Shown piece by piece: positions 1 through 6,461 of a stretch of 28,075 nt of DNA. Under the pieces are notes generated by a model. The model was not told the origin of the DNA, searched no databases, and saw only the letters and a list, made by a program, of their open reading frames with translations. The stretch comes from CAYIFC01 sp964362645 (GTDB taxonomy: Bacteria; Patescibacteriota; Minisyncoccia; Phycocordibacterales; JACOZG01), in NCBI GenBank assembly GCA_964362645.1, contig CAYIFC010000004.1:1-28075 (forward strand). Direction: 5' to 3'. The first letter of the stretch is position 1. Every line of letters starts with the position of its first letter. A program made the position numbers and the translations under genes.

Positions 1-47
1 AAGCAGAAATCAAGGAGTTAAAGAAACTGTTACCAACGCTTGATTAA
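1..47 (+). CDS. C-terminal end of an unidentified protein (partial)
   Basis: The third reading frame is open from the window edge and ends at a TAA at 45-47. It encodes a lysine- and leucine-rich tail, AEIKELKKLLPTLD. The helical, charged composition is that of an ordinary cytoplasmic protein terminus, but 14 residues are too few to identify a family. A divergent alternative reading is not supported. The gene would be transcribed towards the minus-strand tRNA pair that follows, with about 54 bases of AT-rich sequence between them. Confidence 0.5.
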   Translation, partial: AEIKELKKLLPTLD

Positions 48-101
48 TGTACAGCCCTCTATTGACTATTTATTTAAAAATGGCAAAATATGGCTATGTT
101 G

Positions 102-174
102 AGCCAGCGGTCGGGATTGAACCGACGACCCCCACTTTACGAAAGTGGTGCTCTACCAACTGAGCTACGCTGGC
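102..174 (-). tRNA. tRNA-Thr (anticodon CGU)
   Basis: The reverse complement folds as a full cloverleaf. The seven-pair acceptor is GCCAGCG/CGCTGGC, the D arm carries AGCTCAGTTGGTAGAGC, the anticodon stem CCACT/AGTGG encloses the loop TTCGTAA, and the T loop is TTCAATC. The anticodon CGU decodes the threonine codon ACG. The discriminator base is U at 102, and the 3' CCA is not encoded, so it must be added by a CCA-adding enzyme. It lies six bases downstream of a second threonine tRNA on the same strand, so the two are probably processed from one transcript. Confidence 0.97.
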
Positions 175-180
175 GACTAG

Positions 181-253
181 AGCCGTTGATCGGGATTGAA
201 CCGATGACCTCGTCATTACCAATGACGTGCTCTACCAACTGAGCTACAACGGC
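181..253 (-). tRNA. tRNA-Thr (anticodon GGU)
   Basis: The reverse complement forms a cloverleaf with acceptor GCCGTTG/CAACGGC and anticodon stem CGTCA/TGACG around the loop TTGGTAA. The anticodon GGU decodes ACC and ACU. The D and T arms are nearly identical to those of the neighbouring tRNA-Thr(CGU), which suggests an old tandem duplication followed by anticodon divergence. No CCA is encoded; the discriminator is U. The gene is first in a two-tRNA unit that diverges from prfB. Confidence 0.97.
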
Positions 254-269
254 AACTCCGGCACAATCT

Positions 270-275
270 ATCATA
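270..275 (-). promoter_or_regulatory. Candidate -10 box for the tRNA-Thr pair
   Basis: On the minus strand this reads TATGAT, ending 16 bases before the 5' end of tRNA-Thr(GGU). The -35 position (293-298, TATTAT) is poor. It overlaps the prfB promoter on the other strand, so the two units would share a divergent control region of about 50 bases. Confidence 0.35.
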
Positions 276-291
276 TCAATAACCGCTCCGC

Positions 292-297
292 TATAAT
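292..297 (+). promoter_or_regulatory. -10 box of prfB, implying a (near-)leaderless transcript
   Basis: A perfect TATAAT lies eight bases before the prfB ATG at 306. With a usual 6-8 base distance to the transcription start, the mRNA would begin at or within a base or two of the start codon. No Shine-Dalgarno sequence is present. The -35 position shows no consensus. Confidence 0.6.
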
Positions 298-305
298 AGC
301 AAAAT

Positions 306-1184
306 ATGTCTGATGAGTTAGAAGAGCAAATTAAAGCCCTAGAAGCTGAGATGCAAGATCCGGCTTTTTGGCAGAACAAGGCGCGCGCCCAGGAGGCGGT
401 GCGGGAGCATGGTGAGCTGAAGGCGCGGTTAGAAGGCGGTGGTGGCGGTAAATATGACACGAGTGATGCGATCATTACCATTTTCTCTGGCGCTGGTGGT
501 GATGATGCCGAAGACTTCTCCAGAATCTTGTTCGAAATGTACCAAAAGTGGGCTACTAATCACGGTTTCCCGCTCTCACTTATCCACACTCACCCTAATG
601 ATCATGGGGGTTACCGCAATATTTCTTTTGAGGTGCGGGGCTCGAGTGCCTATGGTATATTGAAGGGCGAGTCGGGGGTGCATCGGTTGGTGAGGGTGTC
701 GCCCTTTAGTGCCAAGAAGCTCCGACACACTTCGTTTTCGTTGGTAGAAGTTATTCCACGGTTTGAAAAGAACAAAGAGATAAAGATTGATGATCGTGAT
801 CTCAAAATTGAGTTCGCGCGCTCCAGTGGTCCTGGTGGTCAGAATGTAAACAAGCGCGAAACGGCCGTGCGGATAGTGCATACTCCTACGGGTCTCGCAG
901 CTCATAGTGAATCCGAGCGTTCACAGGATCGCAATCGCGATAAAGCCCTCGATATTTTGAAGGGCAAGCTCTATCGCAAGCAAGAAGAGGAGCGTCAAGC
1001 CACCGAGCGCGGGCTGTATGTAAGCAAAACCACCGATATTGAATGGGGTAGTCAGATTCGGTCCTACGTTTTCCACCCTTACAAATTGGTTAAGGATCAC
1101 CGGACAAATGTTGAAACAACCCAAGTCGACAAAGTTTTGGCTGGTGAGATCGATGAGTTCCTCGAGGCGGAGAAAAATATTTAA
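306..1184 (+). CDS. prfB: Peptide chain release factor 2, short N-terminal domain
   Basis: Class I release factor that ends translation at UAA and UGA by triggering peptidyl-tRNA hydrolysis in the ribosome. The GGQ catalytic motif is at residues 177-179. The SPF tripeptide that reads UGA in RF2 (residues 132-134, in the context RVSPF) identifies it as RF2 rather than RF1. Conserved GWGSQIRSY-type sequence (here EWGSQIRSYVFHP) is near the C terminus. At 292 residues it is about 70 shorter than typical RF2. The loss is inside domain 1: the first helices (DPAFWQNKARAQE) join a glycine run (GGGGG, 44-48) directly to the beta-sheet region. There is no programmed frameshift; the frame is continuous from the ATG. 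It is first of a tight run with ftsE three bases downstream. Confidence 0.95.
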   Translation: MSDELEEQIKALEAEMQDPAFWQNKARAQEAVREHGELKARLEGGGGGKYDTSDAIITIFSGAGGDDAEDFSRILFEMYQKWATNHGFPLSLIHTHPNDHGGYRNISFEVRGSSAYGILKGESGVHRLVRVSPFSAKKLRHTSFSLVEVIPRFEKNKEIKIDDRDLKIEFARSSGPGGQNVNKRETAVRIVHTPTGLAAHSESERSQDRNRDKALDILKGKLYRKQEEERQATERGLYVSKTTDIEWGSQIRSYVFHPYKLVKDHRTNVETTQVDKVLAGEIDEFLEAEKNI

Positions 1185-1187
1185 ATC

Positions 1188-1868
1188 ATGATTTATTTCG
1201 ATCGCGTTTCTAAAATTTATAACGACGAGTCCACGGCTCTAAGTGACGTGAGCTTTGCCGTCGAGCCCGGGGAACTCGTTTCAATTGTCGGTCACTCGGG
1301 CGCTGGTAAGACGACGCTACTCAAGTTAATTTTAGCCGAAGAAAAGCCGACCGAAGGCAATGTTTTTTTTAATTCGGTCGACATCCACACGCTCGGCAAA
1401 TCCTCGATTCATCGTTTGCGTCGGCGAATCGGTAGCGTCTTTCAAGATTTTAAACTTTTACCCAACAAAACGGTTTTCGAAAACATCGCTTTTACCATGG
1501 AAGCTTCCGGTCGGCCCGACGAAGACATTGCTGCCGATGTGCCCCACGTTTTGGAGTTGGTGGGCTTGGGCGCCAAACTCTGGAGTTTCCCTCACGAGCT
1601 CTCGGGTGGCGAGAAGCAGCGGGTGGCGATTGCTCGGGCAATCGTTAATCAGCCCGACCTCTTGATCGCTGATGAGCCAACTGGCAATCTCGATCCGATC
1701 AATACTCATGAAGTGATCCAAATTTTTAAGAAGATTAACGATATTGGCACCACTGTACTTCTAACGACCCACAATAAGGGCGTGGTTGACGCGCTTGGGC
1801 GGAGAGTTATCACCATGGACGGCGGCAAGATTGTGCGTGATGATAAGGAGGGTAAATATATTTTGTAA
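1188..1868 (+). CDS. ftsE: Cell-division ATP-binding protein FtsE
   Basis: ATPase of the FtsEX complex, an ABC-type mechanotransmission device at the division site that controls peptidoglycan hydrolases rather than moving a substrate. The Walker A motif GHSGAGKTT starts at residue 35; FQDFKLLPNKTVFENI is the Q-loop region typical of FtsE. The signature is LSGGEKQR and Walker B is LLIADEPTGNLD, followed by the H-loop TTHNK. Length (226 residues) is normal. The ATG lies three bases after the prfB stop, and ftsX follows two bases after its own stop, so the three genes are surely co-transcribed and probably translationally coupled. No Shine-Dalgarno sequence is visible. Confidence 0.96.
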   Translation: MIYFDRVSKIYNDESTALSDVSFAVEPGELVSIVGHSGAGKTTLLKLILAEEKPTEGNVFFNSVDIHTLGKSSIHRLRRRIGSVFQDFKLLPNKTVFENIAFTMEASGRPDEDIAADVPHVLELVGLGAKLWSFPHELSGGEKQRVAIARAIVNQPDLLIADEPTGNLDPINTHEVIQIFKKINDIGTTVLLTTHNKGVVDALGRRVITMDGGKIVRDDKEGKYIL

Positions 1869-1870
1869 TC

Positions 1871-2788
1871 ATGTTTGTAACTAATATCAAACGCATTTTT
1901 CGAGGAGGTTTCGTTAATTTCTGGCGCAGTGGCTTGGTGTCGCTCGCGTCTCTTACCGTCATGACCCTCTCACTCTTTGTAATCGGGGGATTGTATTTAT
2001 CACAAGCTTTCCTAGACGCTTCGCTGGCTGATCTCCAAAGCAAGGTTGATATTAGTGTTTCGTTTCAGCCAGAAGCCCGAACGGATGAAATTTTAACCCT
2101 TCAGAAAACTCTTCAGGCGATGCCCGCGGTTCGGCAAATTACTTACCGAACGCGCGAGCAAGAGTTAGCCGACTTTATTGAGCGCAATAAAGATAACGCC
2201 CTCATTATGCAATCGCTTGATGAGGTCGGTAACCCACTCGGCGCTCGGCTCAATATTAGCGCCGTCGACCCATCCAATTACGAAAACATCGCCCAGTTTC
2301 TTAAGAGCGATAGTGCTCTATCGGCCGATGGTGAAAACATTATTTATCAAATCAGTTTTAAAAAGGATAACGTCGACCGCTTAGTGAGCATTATTGATTC
2401 TAGTCGTCGTTTGAGTGTGGCGCTGGCGATTGTGTTGATTGTTATTTCCATCATTGTCACCTTTGCCACCATTTCCTTGGCGATTTATGTCTCACGCGAA
2501 GAAATTTCGATCATGCGTTTGGTGGGTGCTGATCGTCACTATGTTCGCGGGCCGTTCGTAATTGAGGGGATTATTGTTGGAATTTTTGCGGCCATCATTG
2601 CCCTTGCACTTTTGTACCCCACCACTCTGTGGCTACGCGGAGCCACTGCTGGTCTCTATGGCGGTGTCGATTTGGCTGGCTATTACCTTTCTCACTTTGC
2701 TGTCCTATTCCTGATCCTGTTTGTTGGTGGTATGGTGTTGGGAGCAGTATCGAGCTTTTGGGCTGTTCGTAAGTATTTAAAAGTTTAA
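1871..2788 (+). CDS. ftsX: Cell-division permease-like protein FtsX
   Basis: Membrane partner of FtsE. An N-terminal cytoplasmic stretch (MFVTNIKRIFRGGFVNFW) precedes the first membrane segment (about residues 22-45). A roughly 120-residue extracytoplasmic domain follows, containing the FtsX-type sequences VDISVSFQPEA and RTREQELADF. Three more membrane segments then form the FtsX fold at about 175-205, 230-255 and 270-300, with the conserved cytoplasmic EISIMRLVGAD loop between. Length 305 fits the family. The extracytoplasmic domain is the part that would touch a hydrolase or its adaptor; no such partner gene is adjacent here. pyrG starts 12 bases later. Confidence 0.95.
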   Translation: MFVTNIKRIFRGGFVNFWRSGLVSLASLTVMTLSLFVIGGLYLSQAFLDASLADLQSKVDISVSFQPEARTDEILTLQKTLQAMPAVRQITYRTREQELADFIERNKDNALIMQSLDEVGNPLGARLNISAVDPSNYENIAQFLKSDSALSADGENIIYQISFKKDNVDRLVSIIDSSRRLSVALAIVLIVISIIVTFATISLAIYVSREEISIMRLVGADRHYVRGPFVIEGIIVGIFAAIIALALLYPTTLWLRGATAGLYGGVDLAGYYLSHFAVLFLILFVGGMVLGAVSSFWAVRKYLKV

Positions 2789-2800
2789 TCTATTTCTGTT

Positions 2801-4432
2801 ATGAAGAAACGCCACGCCTACATATTTGTGATTGGGGGAGTGATGTCGGGTGTTGGTAAGGGCGTTACCACCGCCTCAATTGGTAAAATTCTCTCCGCGC
2901 GCGGTTTCAAGGTCAATCCTCTCAAGATTGACCCTTATTTGAATGTTGACGCTGGGACCATGAATCCAATTGAGCACGGCGAGACTTTCGTGCTTGATTC
3001 GGGTTTAGAGTGCGATCAAGACATGGGCAACTACGAGCGTTTTTTGGACATCGGTGTGCCACCGGAAAATTACATGACTTCCGGAATGGTTTATAAATAT
3101 GTCATCGACAAAGAGCGTGCCTTGGGTTATGGCGGTAAATGCGTCGATCCGATCCCCGCTTTACCCGACGAAGTCTTGCGACGCTTGGAAGTAGCGCGGG
3201 CTAAAAGCAAGAGTGATATCACTGTGGTAGAGATTGGCGGTACCGTGGGCGAATACCAAAATGCGATTTTTATCGAAGCCGCTCGGATTCTTAAACTCAA
3301 GAATCCGAGCGATGTTCTTTTTGTACTCGTAAGTTACCTTCCTGTACCGGCCAAGATCGGCGAAATGAAAACCAAGCCCACCCAGTACGCGGTGCGAACC
3401 CTCAATTCCTATGGTGTTCATCCCGACATTATTATTGCGCGCAGTGATCAGTCGCTTGATCAAAAGCGGAAAGAGAAGATGGCCTTTTCAATTAACGTGC
3501 CAGCCAAACAAATTGTCTCCGCGCCGGATGTTGATAGTATTTACGACATCCCCCTTAATTTTGAGAAAGACGGCTTGAGCGACAACCTCCTCAAACTACT
3601 CAACATTAAACCGCGCCAAAAAGATCTAAATGATTGGCGCAAGATGGTGGAGCGGCGCAAAAAGGCGAGCAAACCGGTGAAGATTGGTATGGTTGGTAAA
3701 TATTTTAAAACCGGCAATTTCGTTCTTTCCGATGTTTACATCTCGGTCATTGAATCACTCAAGCACGCTTCCGGTTTGCTTGGCCAAAAATTAACTATCG
3801 ATTGGATAGATGCCGGACAGTATGAAGCGAGTCCAGAGAAGCTTGAAGAATTAAAAAATTACGATGGCATTATCGTGCCAGGCGGTTTCGGGTCGCGGGG
3901 AGTAGAGGGGATTATTGCCGCTGTTAATTGTGTGCGCTTAAACAAGATCCCATATTTTGGACTTTGCTATGGCATGCAGTTGGCGGCGGTGGAGTTCGCT
4001 CGCAACGCCCTTAATCTTAAGGATGCGCACACAACGGAAGTTGATCCAAAAACCAAGCATCCCGTCATCGACATTATGCCAGCTCAATTGGAGCATTTGT
4101 CGCAAAAGCGTTTGGGTGGCACGATGCGCTTGGGTGCTTACCCGGCCAAACTTGCTAACGAGACGTTGGCGCGTGAAGCGTATGGGGTAAATAAAATTAG
4201 TGAGCGCCATCGTCACCGGTATGAGGTTAATCCGAAATATTTAAAAAAGTTTATCGAGGGCGGCGCGGTAATCTCCGGTCTTTCGCCCGATGGCCAATTG
4301 GCCGAGATTTTCGAACTACCACAATCAACTCACCCTTTCTTCCTCGCCACTCAATTCCACCCCGAATTCAAATCCACCCCCCTCCACCCCCACCCCCTCT
4401 TCGTGGCTTTTCTTAAGGCCGCGGGGAAGTAA
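2801..4432 (+). CDS. pyrG: CTP synthase
   Basis: Makes CTP from UTP, ATP and glutamine, the last step of pyrimidine nucleotide synthesis. The N-terminal synthetase domain begins with the P-loop-like GGVMSGVGKGVTTASIG and contains the conserved KIDPYLNVDAGTMNP and GGTVGEYQ segments. The C-terminal class I glutamine amidotransferase domain has GGFGSRG, the nucleophile Cys389 in GLCYGMQ and the His520-x-Glu522 pair in TQFHPEF. Length 543 is typical. It closes the prfB-ftsE-ftsX run; the 12-base gap has no Shine-Dalgarno site. The last 30 codons are strikingly C-rich and G-poor on the coding strand. Confidence 0.97.
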   Translation: MKKRHAYIFVIGGVMSGVGKGVTTASIGKILSARGFKVNPLKIDPYLNVDAGTMNPIEHGETFVLDSGLECDQDMGNYERFLDIGVPPENYMTSGMVYKYVIDKERALGYGGKCVDPIPALPDEVLRRLEVARAKSKSDITVVEIGGTVGEYQNAIFIEAARILKLKNPSDVLFVLVSYLPVPAKIGEMKTKPTQYAVRTLNSYGVHPDIIIARSDQSLDQKRKEKMAFSINVPAKQIVSAPDVDSIYDIPLNFEKDGLSDNLLKLLNIKPRQKDLNDWRKMVERRKKASKPVKIGMVGKYFKTGNFVLSDVYISVIESLKHASGLLGQKLTIDWIDAGQYEASPEKLEELKNYDGIIVPGGFGSRGVEGIIAAVNCVRLNKIPYFGLCYGMQLAAVEFARNALNLKDAHTTEVDPKTKHPVIDIMPAQLEHLSQKRLGGTMRLGAYPAKLANETLAREAYGVNKISERHRHRYEVNPKYLKKFIEGGAVISGLSPDGQLAEIFELPQSTHPFFLATQFHPEFKSTPLHPHPLFVAFLKAAGK

Positions 4433-4438
4433 TATAAC

Positions 4439-4600
4439 CTCACCCAAACCCTCCCCAAAGCCCGCCCGTACTGAATAGTACGTTCGGGCGGGGAAAGGGC
4501 TTAAAAAACCCAGCATTTACGGGAAGCGATTTACGGGAAGCGTTGCTTCCCAGCACATTATTTCTCCCCACACTTAGAGCAAGAGAGGGGGCGGGGTGAG
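4439..4600 (+). repeat. Palindromic, repeat-rich intergenic element
   Basis: No gene is visible between pyrG and the terminator at 4627. The stretch is bounded by inverted heptamers, CTCACCC at 4439-4445 and GGGTGAG at 4594-4600. Inside is a two-part hairpin: CCCGCCC (4461-4467) pairs with GGGCGGG (4486-4492) and GTACT (4468-4472) with AGTAC (4477-4481), with GAAT as loop and GTTC as a bulge. A tandem 14-base repeat follows. The composition (CCTC/CCC on one side, GGGG/GAG on the other) resembles small non-coding palindromic repeats scattered in many CPR genomes, but copy number cannot be judged from one window. Confidence 0.5.
4515..4542. repeat. Perfect tandem 14-base repeat (two copies) with adjoining hairpin
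   Basis: ATTTACGGGAAGCG occurs at 4515-4528 and again at 4529-4542 without mismatch. The second copy also forms a seven-pair hairpin with the sequence that follows: GGGAAGC at 4535-4541, loop GTT, GCTTCCC at 4545-4551. Two copies only, so not a CRISPR array. Confidence 0.8.
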
Positions 4601-4626
4601 TTAGAAAACAAAGATACTATAAAAAC

Positions 4627-4652
4627 AAAAACCTCCCCGTAGGGAGGTTTTT
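4627..4652. terminator. Bidirectional intrinsic terminator between pyrG and the zinc-ribbon gene
   Basis: An 11-pair perfect stem, AAAAACCTCCC (4627-4637) with GGGAGGTTTTT (4642-4652), encloses the tetraloop CGTA. Each strand ends its stem in a run of T. It sits 16 bases after the stop of the small minus-strand gene and is also in position to end the pyrG transcript. Confidence 0.88.
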
Positions 4653-4668
4653 GGATTGATTGGTGAAT

Positions 4669-4752
4669 CTAAGCGGCGACTTTGTGACCGCATTCACAAA
4701 CCCATTCGTTGCCTTCCTTCTTCATTTCTTTACCGCATTTTTCGCAAGCCAT
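4669..4752 (-). CDS. 27-residue zinc-ribbon microprotein
   Basis: A short frame on the minus strand runs from an ATG at 4752 to a TAG at 4669. It encodes MACEKCGKEMKKEG followed by NEWVCECGHKVAA. Two cysteine knuckles are visible, CEKCG (Cys3, Cys6) and CECGH (Cys19, Cys21, His23), which could bind one zinc ion. Strong support for a real gene comes from its exact fit between an AT-rich upstream region and an intrinsic terminator 16 bases downstream. I see no Shine-Dalgarno site. Function is unknown: a stand-alone rubredoxin-like or ribbon knuckle, possibly binding RNA or a protein partner. A chance frame of this length with paired CxxC/CxC motifs and a terminator is unlikely but not excluded. 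Confidence 0.72.
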   Translation of the reverse strand: MACEKCGKEMKKEGNEWVCECGHKVAA

Positions 4753-4823
4753 GATATTTGATAATTTGTTTAATTTATTAAAGCGACCAGAACTCAATTT
4801 TACAACCCCCTATCGCTGTTTTC

Positions 4824-4848
4824 AATGAGTTTTTAATTCCAACTCATT
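4824..4848 (-). repeat. Inverted repeat downstream of the ABC permease
   Basis: AATGAGTT (4824-4831) and AACTCATT (4841-4848) form an eight-pair stem with a nine-base loop, 26 bases beyond the permease stop. No clear T tract follows on the minus strand, so it is only a weak terminator candidate. The surrounding 4753-4873 is AT-rich and holds no gene that I can see. Confidence 0.35.
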
Positions 4849-4873
4849 ATTGTACAGATTGTAAAATATATAT

Positions 4874-5620
4874 TTATAATTCGATTTTAGAGAATTGGTA
4901 GGCGCCGAAGATTAGAAAAACAAACAAAAGACTAACTAATACTGTTAGATCAAGCCAGAGAGAGAAGTGACTAACTCCTGAGAGTGCATAACGCAAACCA
5001 TCGACGCCGTAGGATAATGGGTTAATTTTGGTAATTAGTCCTAAGGCTTTAGGCAGACCATCAATGGGAAAGATGGCGCCAGATAGGTAGAAGAGTGGTT
5101 GGATTACAAAGTTGATTATGAGGGGGAAGCTCTGCATGTCGTCGAGCCGAGCAGCGATAGTTGTGCCAACGGCTGAAAAAAGGAGAGCGGTTAGAATAAT
5201 AAAAAGAAGTGCTAGTGGAATTAAGGCTAGATTCTCAAAACGAAAGCCGGCAATTAAAGTTACAAGCAAAACTAAGATTCCTTGGATTGCTGCTACCGTC
5301 GCGCCACCAACAGTCTTACCCAGCATAATCTCAAACCGCGAGACGGGAGCGACAAAAGTTTCTTTTAGAAAACCGAATTGTTTATCCCAAATTATTTCCA
5401 CGCCGGTAAAGATCGAGGAGAAGAGGATGGTCATACCGACGATGCCCGGCGAGATAAACTGGATATAGTTACCGCCGCCGGCTTTCGCAAAAATGGGACT
5501 TAAGCCGAAGCCAAGAGCAAAGAGGAAGATTATTGGTTGGCCAAGCGCACCGACGACAGCCGCCTTCTTGCGCCAAAAGCGGATCATCTGTCGAAGCCAT
5601 AATATATAAACGGTTTTCAT
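4874..5620 (-). CDS. ABC-2 type transporter permease (DrrB-like)
   Basis: Membrane half of an ABC exporter. A short cytoplasmic N terminus (MKTVYILWLRQMIRFWRKK) is followed by about six hydrophobic segments. The family-typical FISPGIVGMTILFSSIFTG, EIIWDKQFGFLKETFVAPVSR and QPLFYLSGAIFPIDGLP segments are all present; the last is a hallmark of the DrrB/NodJ group of ABC-2 permeases. Length 248 is normal. Its ATG overlaps the stop of the ATPase gene (ATGA, 5617-5620), giving strict translational coupling. Substrate is unknown; relatives export drugs, lipids or polysaccharides. In this position behind a Fur-like regulator and YibE/F, a role in envelope or metal stress is an inference only. Confidence 0.9.
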   Translation of the reverse strand: MKTVYILWLRQMIRFWRKKAAVVGALGQPIIFLFALGFGLSPIFAKAGGGNYIQFISPGIVGMTILFSSIFTGVEIIWDKQFGFLKETFVAPVSRFEIMLGKTVGGATVAAIQGILVLLVTLIAGFRFENLALIPLALLFIILTALLFSAVGTTIAARLDDMQSFPLIINFVIQPLFYLSGAIFPIDGLPKALGLITKINPLSYGVDGLRYALSGVSHFSLWLDLTVLVSLLFVFLIFGAYQFSKIEL

Positions 5621-6405
5621 GCTTTAAACATTTTGCTCATATTGCGCATTGTGGACTTACTAAACTCACCTTCCGCTTTGCGGATCTCGTGACCTGTTAG
5701 GGAAATAAAGGCTTCTTCGATACTGGTAGTCTTTGTTTTTTCCTTAATCTCGATCGGCGTGCCTTGAGCGATAATTTTTCCGTGGTCAATGATGGCGATC
5801 CGGTCAGCGTAGCGTTCAACTTCTTCCATTTGGTGGGTGGTAAAAAAGATTGTCGTCCTCTCCTCGCGGTTGAGATTACGCACATGAGTCCAGATTGCGT
5901 TGCGTGTTTGTGGGTCAAGGCCGATTGTTGGTTCATCGAGGAAGAGGACCTTGGGCGAATGGAGCAAGCCCCGAGCGATCTCTAGTCGGCGCTTCATACC
6001 GCCGGAGAAAGTTTTAATAAACGAGTCGCGGCGATCAGTGAGACCCACAAGCTCCAAGAGTTTAGCAATTCGTTCGGTGTATTCCTCTTTATCAAGACCG
6101 TAGAGCATGGCATGGAGCCGCATATTCTCGTAACTAGTCAATTCATTATCTAAACTCGGATCTTGGAAGACGATGCCAAAGAGTTTGCGCGCAGCCTTGG
6201 GGTCTTGTACTACATTGTGGTCGTCTATAAGCACATCGCCACTGGTCGGATGAGTGAGAGTTGTCAGCATTTTAATCGTTGTGGTTTTACCGGCGCCATT
6301 GGGTCCGAGGAAAGCAAAAACTTCGGCCTTCTCAACTTTGAGCGAAATACCGTCGACCGCCGTTAGTTCACCGTACTTCTTCGTTAAGTTTTTTATCTCA
6401 ATCAC
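5617..6405 (-). CDS. ABC transporter ATP-binding protein (DrrA-like)
   Basis: ATPase half of the exporter. Walker A GPNGAGKTT starts at residue 34, the Q-loop region is VFQDPSLDNELTSYENM, the signature is FSGGMKRRLEIARG, and Walker B is VLFLDEPTIGLDP with the H-loop FTTHQMEE. The sequence after the ABC core (IIAQGTPIEIKEKT and IEEAFISLTG) matches the extended C-terminal region of the DrrA/NatA group. The start codon is GTG at 6403-6405; no in-frame ATG is near. The stop is TGA, the only TGA stop among the genes here, and it is forced by the ATGA overlap with the permease. Confidence 0.93.
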   Translation of the reverse strand: MIEIKNLTKKYGELTAVDGISLKVEKAEVFAFLGPNGAGKTTTIKMLTTLTHPTSGDVLIDDHNVVQDPKAARKLFGIVFQDPSLDNELTSYENMRLHAMLYGLDKEEYTERIAKLLELVGLTDRRDSFIKTFSGGMKRRLEIARGLLHSPKVLFLDEPTIGLDPQTRNAIWTHVRNLNREERTTIFFTTHQMEEVERYADRIAIIDHGKIIAQGTPIEIKEKTKTTSIEEAFISLTGHEIRKAEGEFSKSTMRNMSKMFKA

Positions 6406-6413
6406 AGTCTAAT

Positions 6414-6419
6414 AGAATA
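6414..6419 (-). promoter_or_regulatory. Candidate -10 box of the ABC exporter
   Basis: The minus strand reads TATTCT eight bases before the GTG start at 6405, the same spacing seen at other apparently leaderless genes here. The -35 region is not convincing. Read-through from the YibE/F gene is the alternative. Confidence 0.35.
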
Positions 6420-6425
6420 CTCTCC

Positions 6426-6461
6426 TCATCATTAAAAAACAATTTAATCTCTTAATGATGA
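6426..6461 (-). repeat. Ten-pair inverted repeat spanning the YibE/F stop codon
   Basis: TCATCATTAA (6426-6435) and TTAATGATGA (6452-6461) are perfect inverted copies separated by 16 bases. The right arm includes the last codons and stop of the YibE/F gene. On the minus-strand RNA this would form an AU-rich hairpin between YibE/F and the ABC genes. It might slow or partly end transcription, or stabilise the upstream message. There is no T tract after it. Confidence 0.45.

Noticed and set aside
62..90. Plus-strand promoter TTGACT with AAAATA at 17 bases
   Set aside because: It would transcribe antisense through both tRNAs with no gene start to serve; the -10 is poor. Likely chance in AT-rich sequence.
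4515..4551. Possible CRISPR-like repeats
   Set aside because: Only two directly adjoining 14-base copies with no spacers and no cas genes; a simple tandem duplication.
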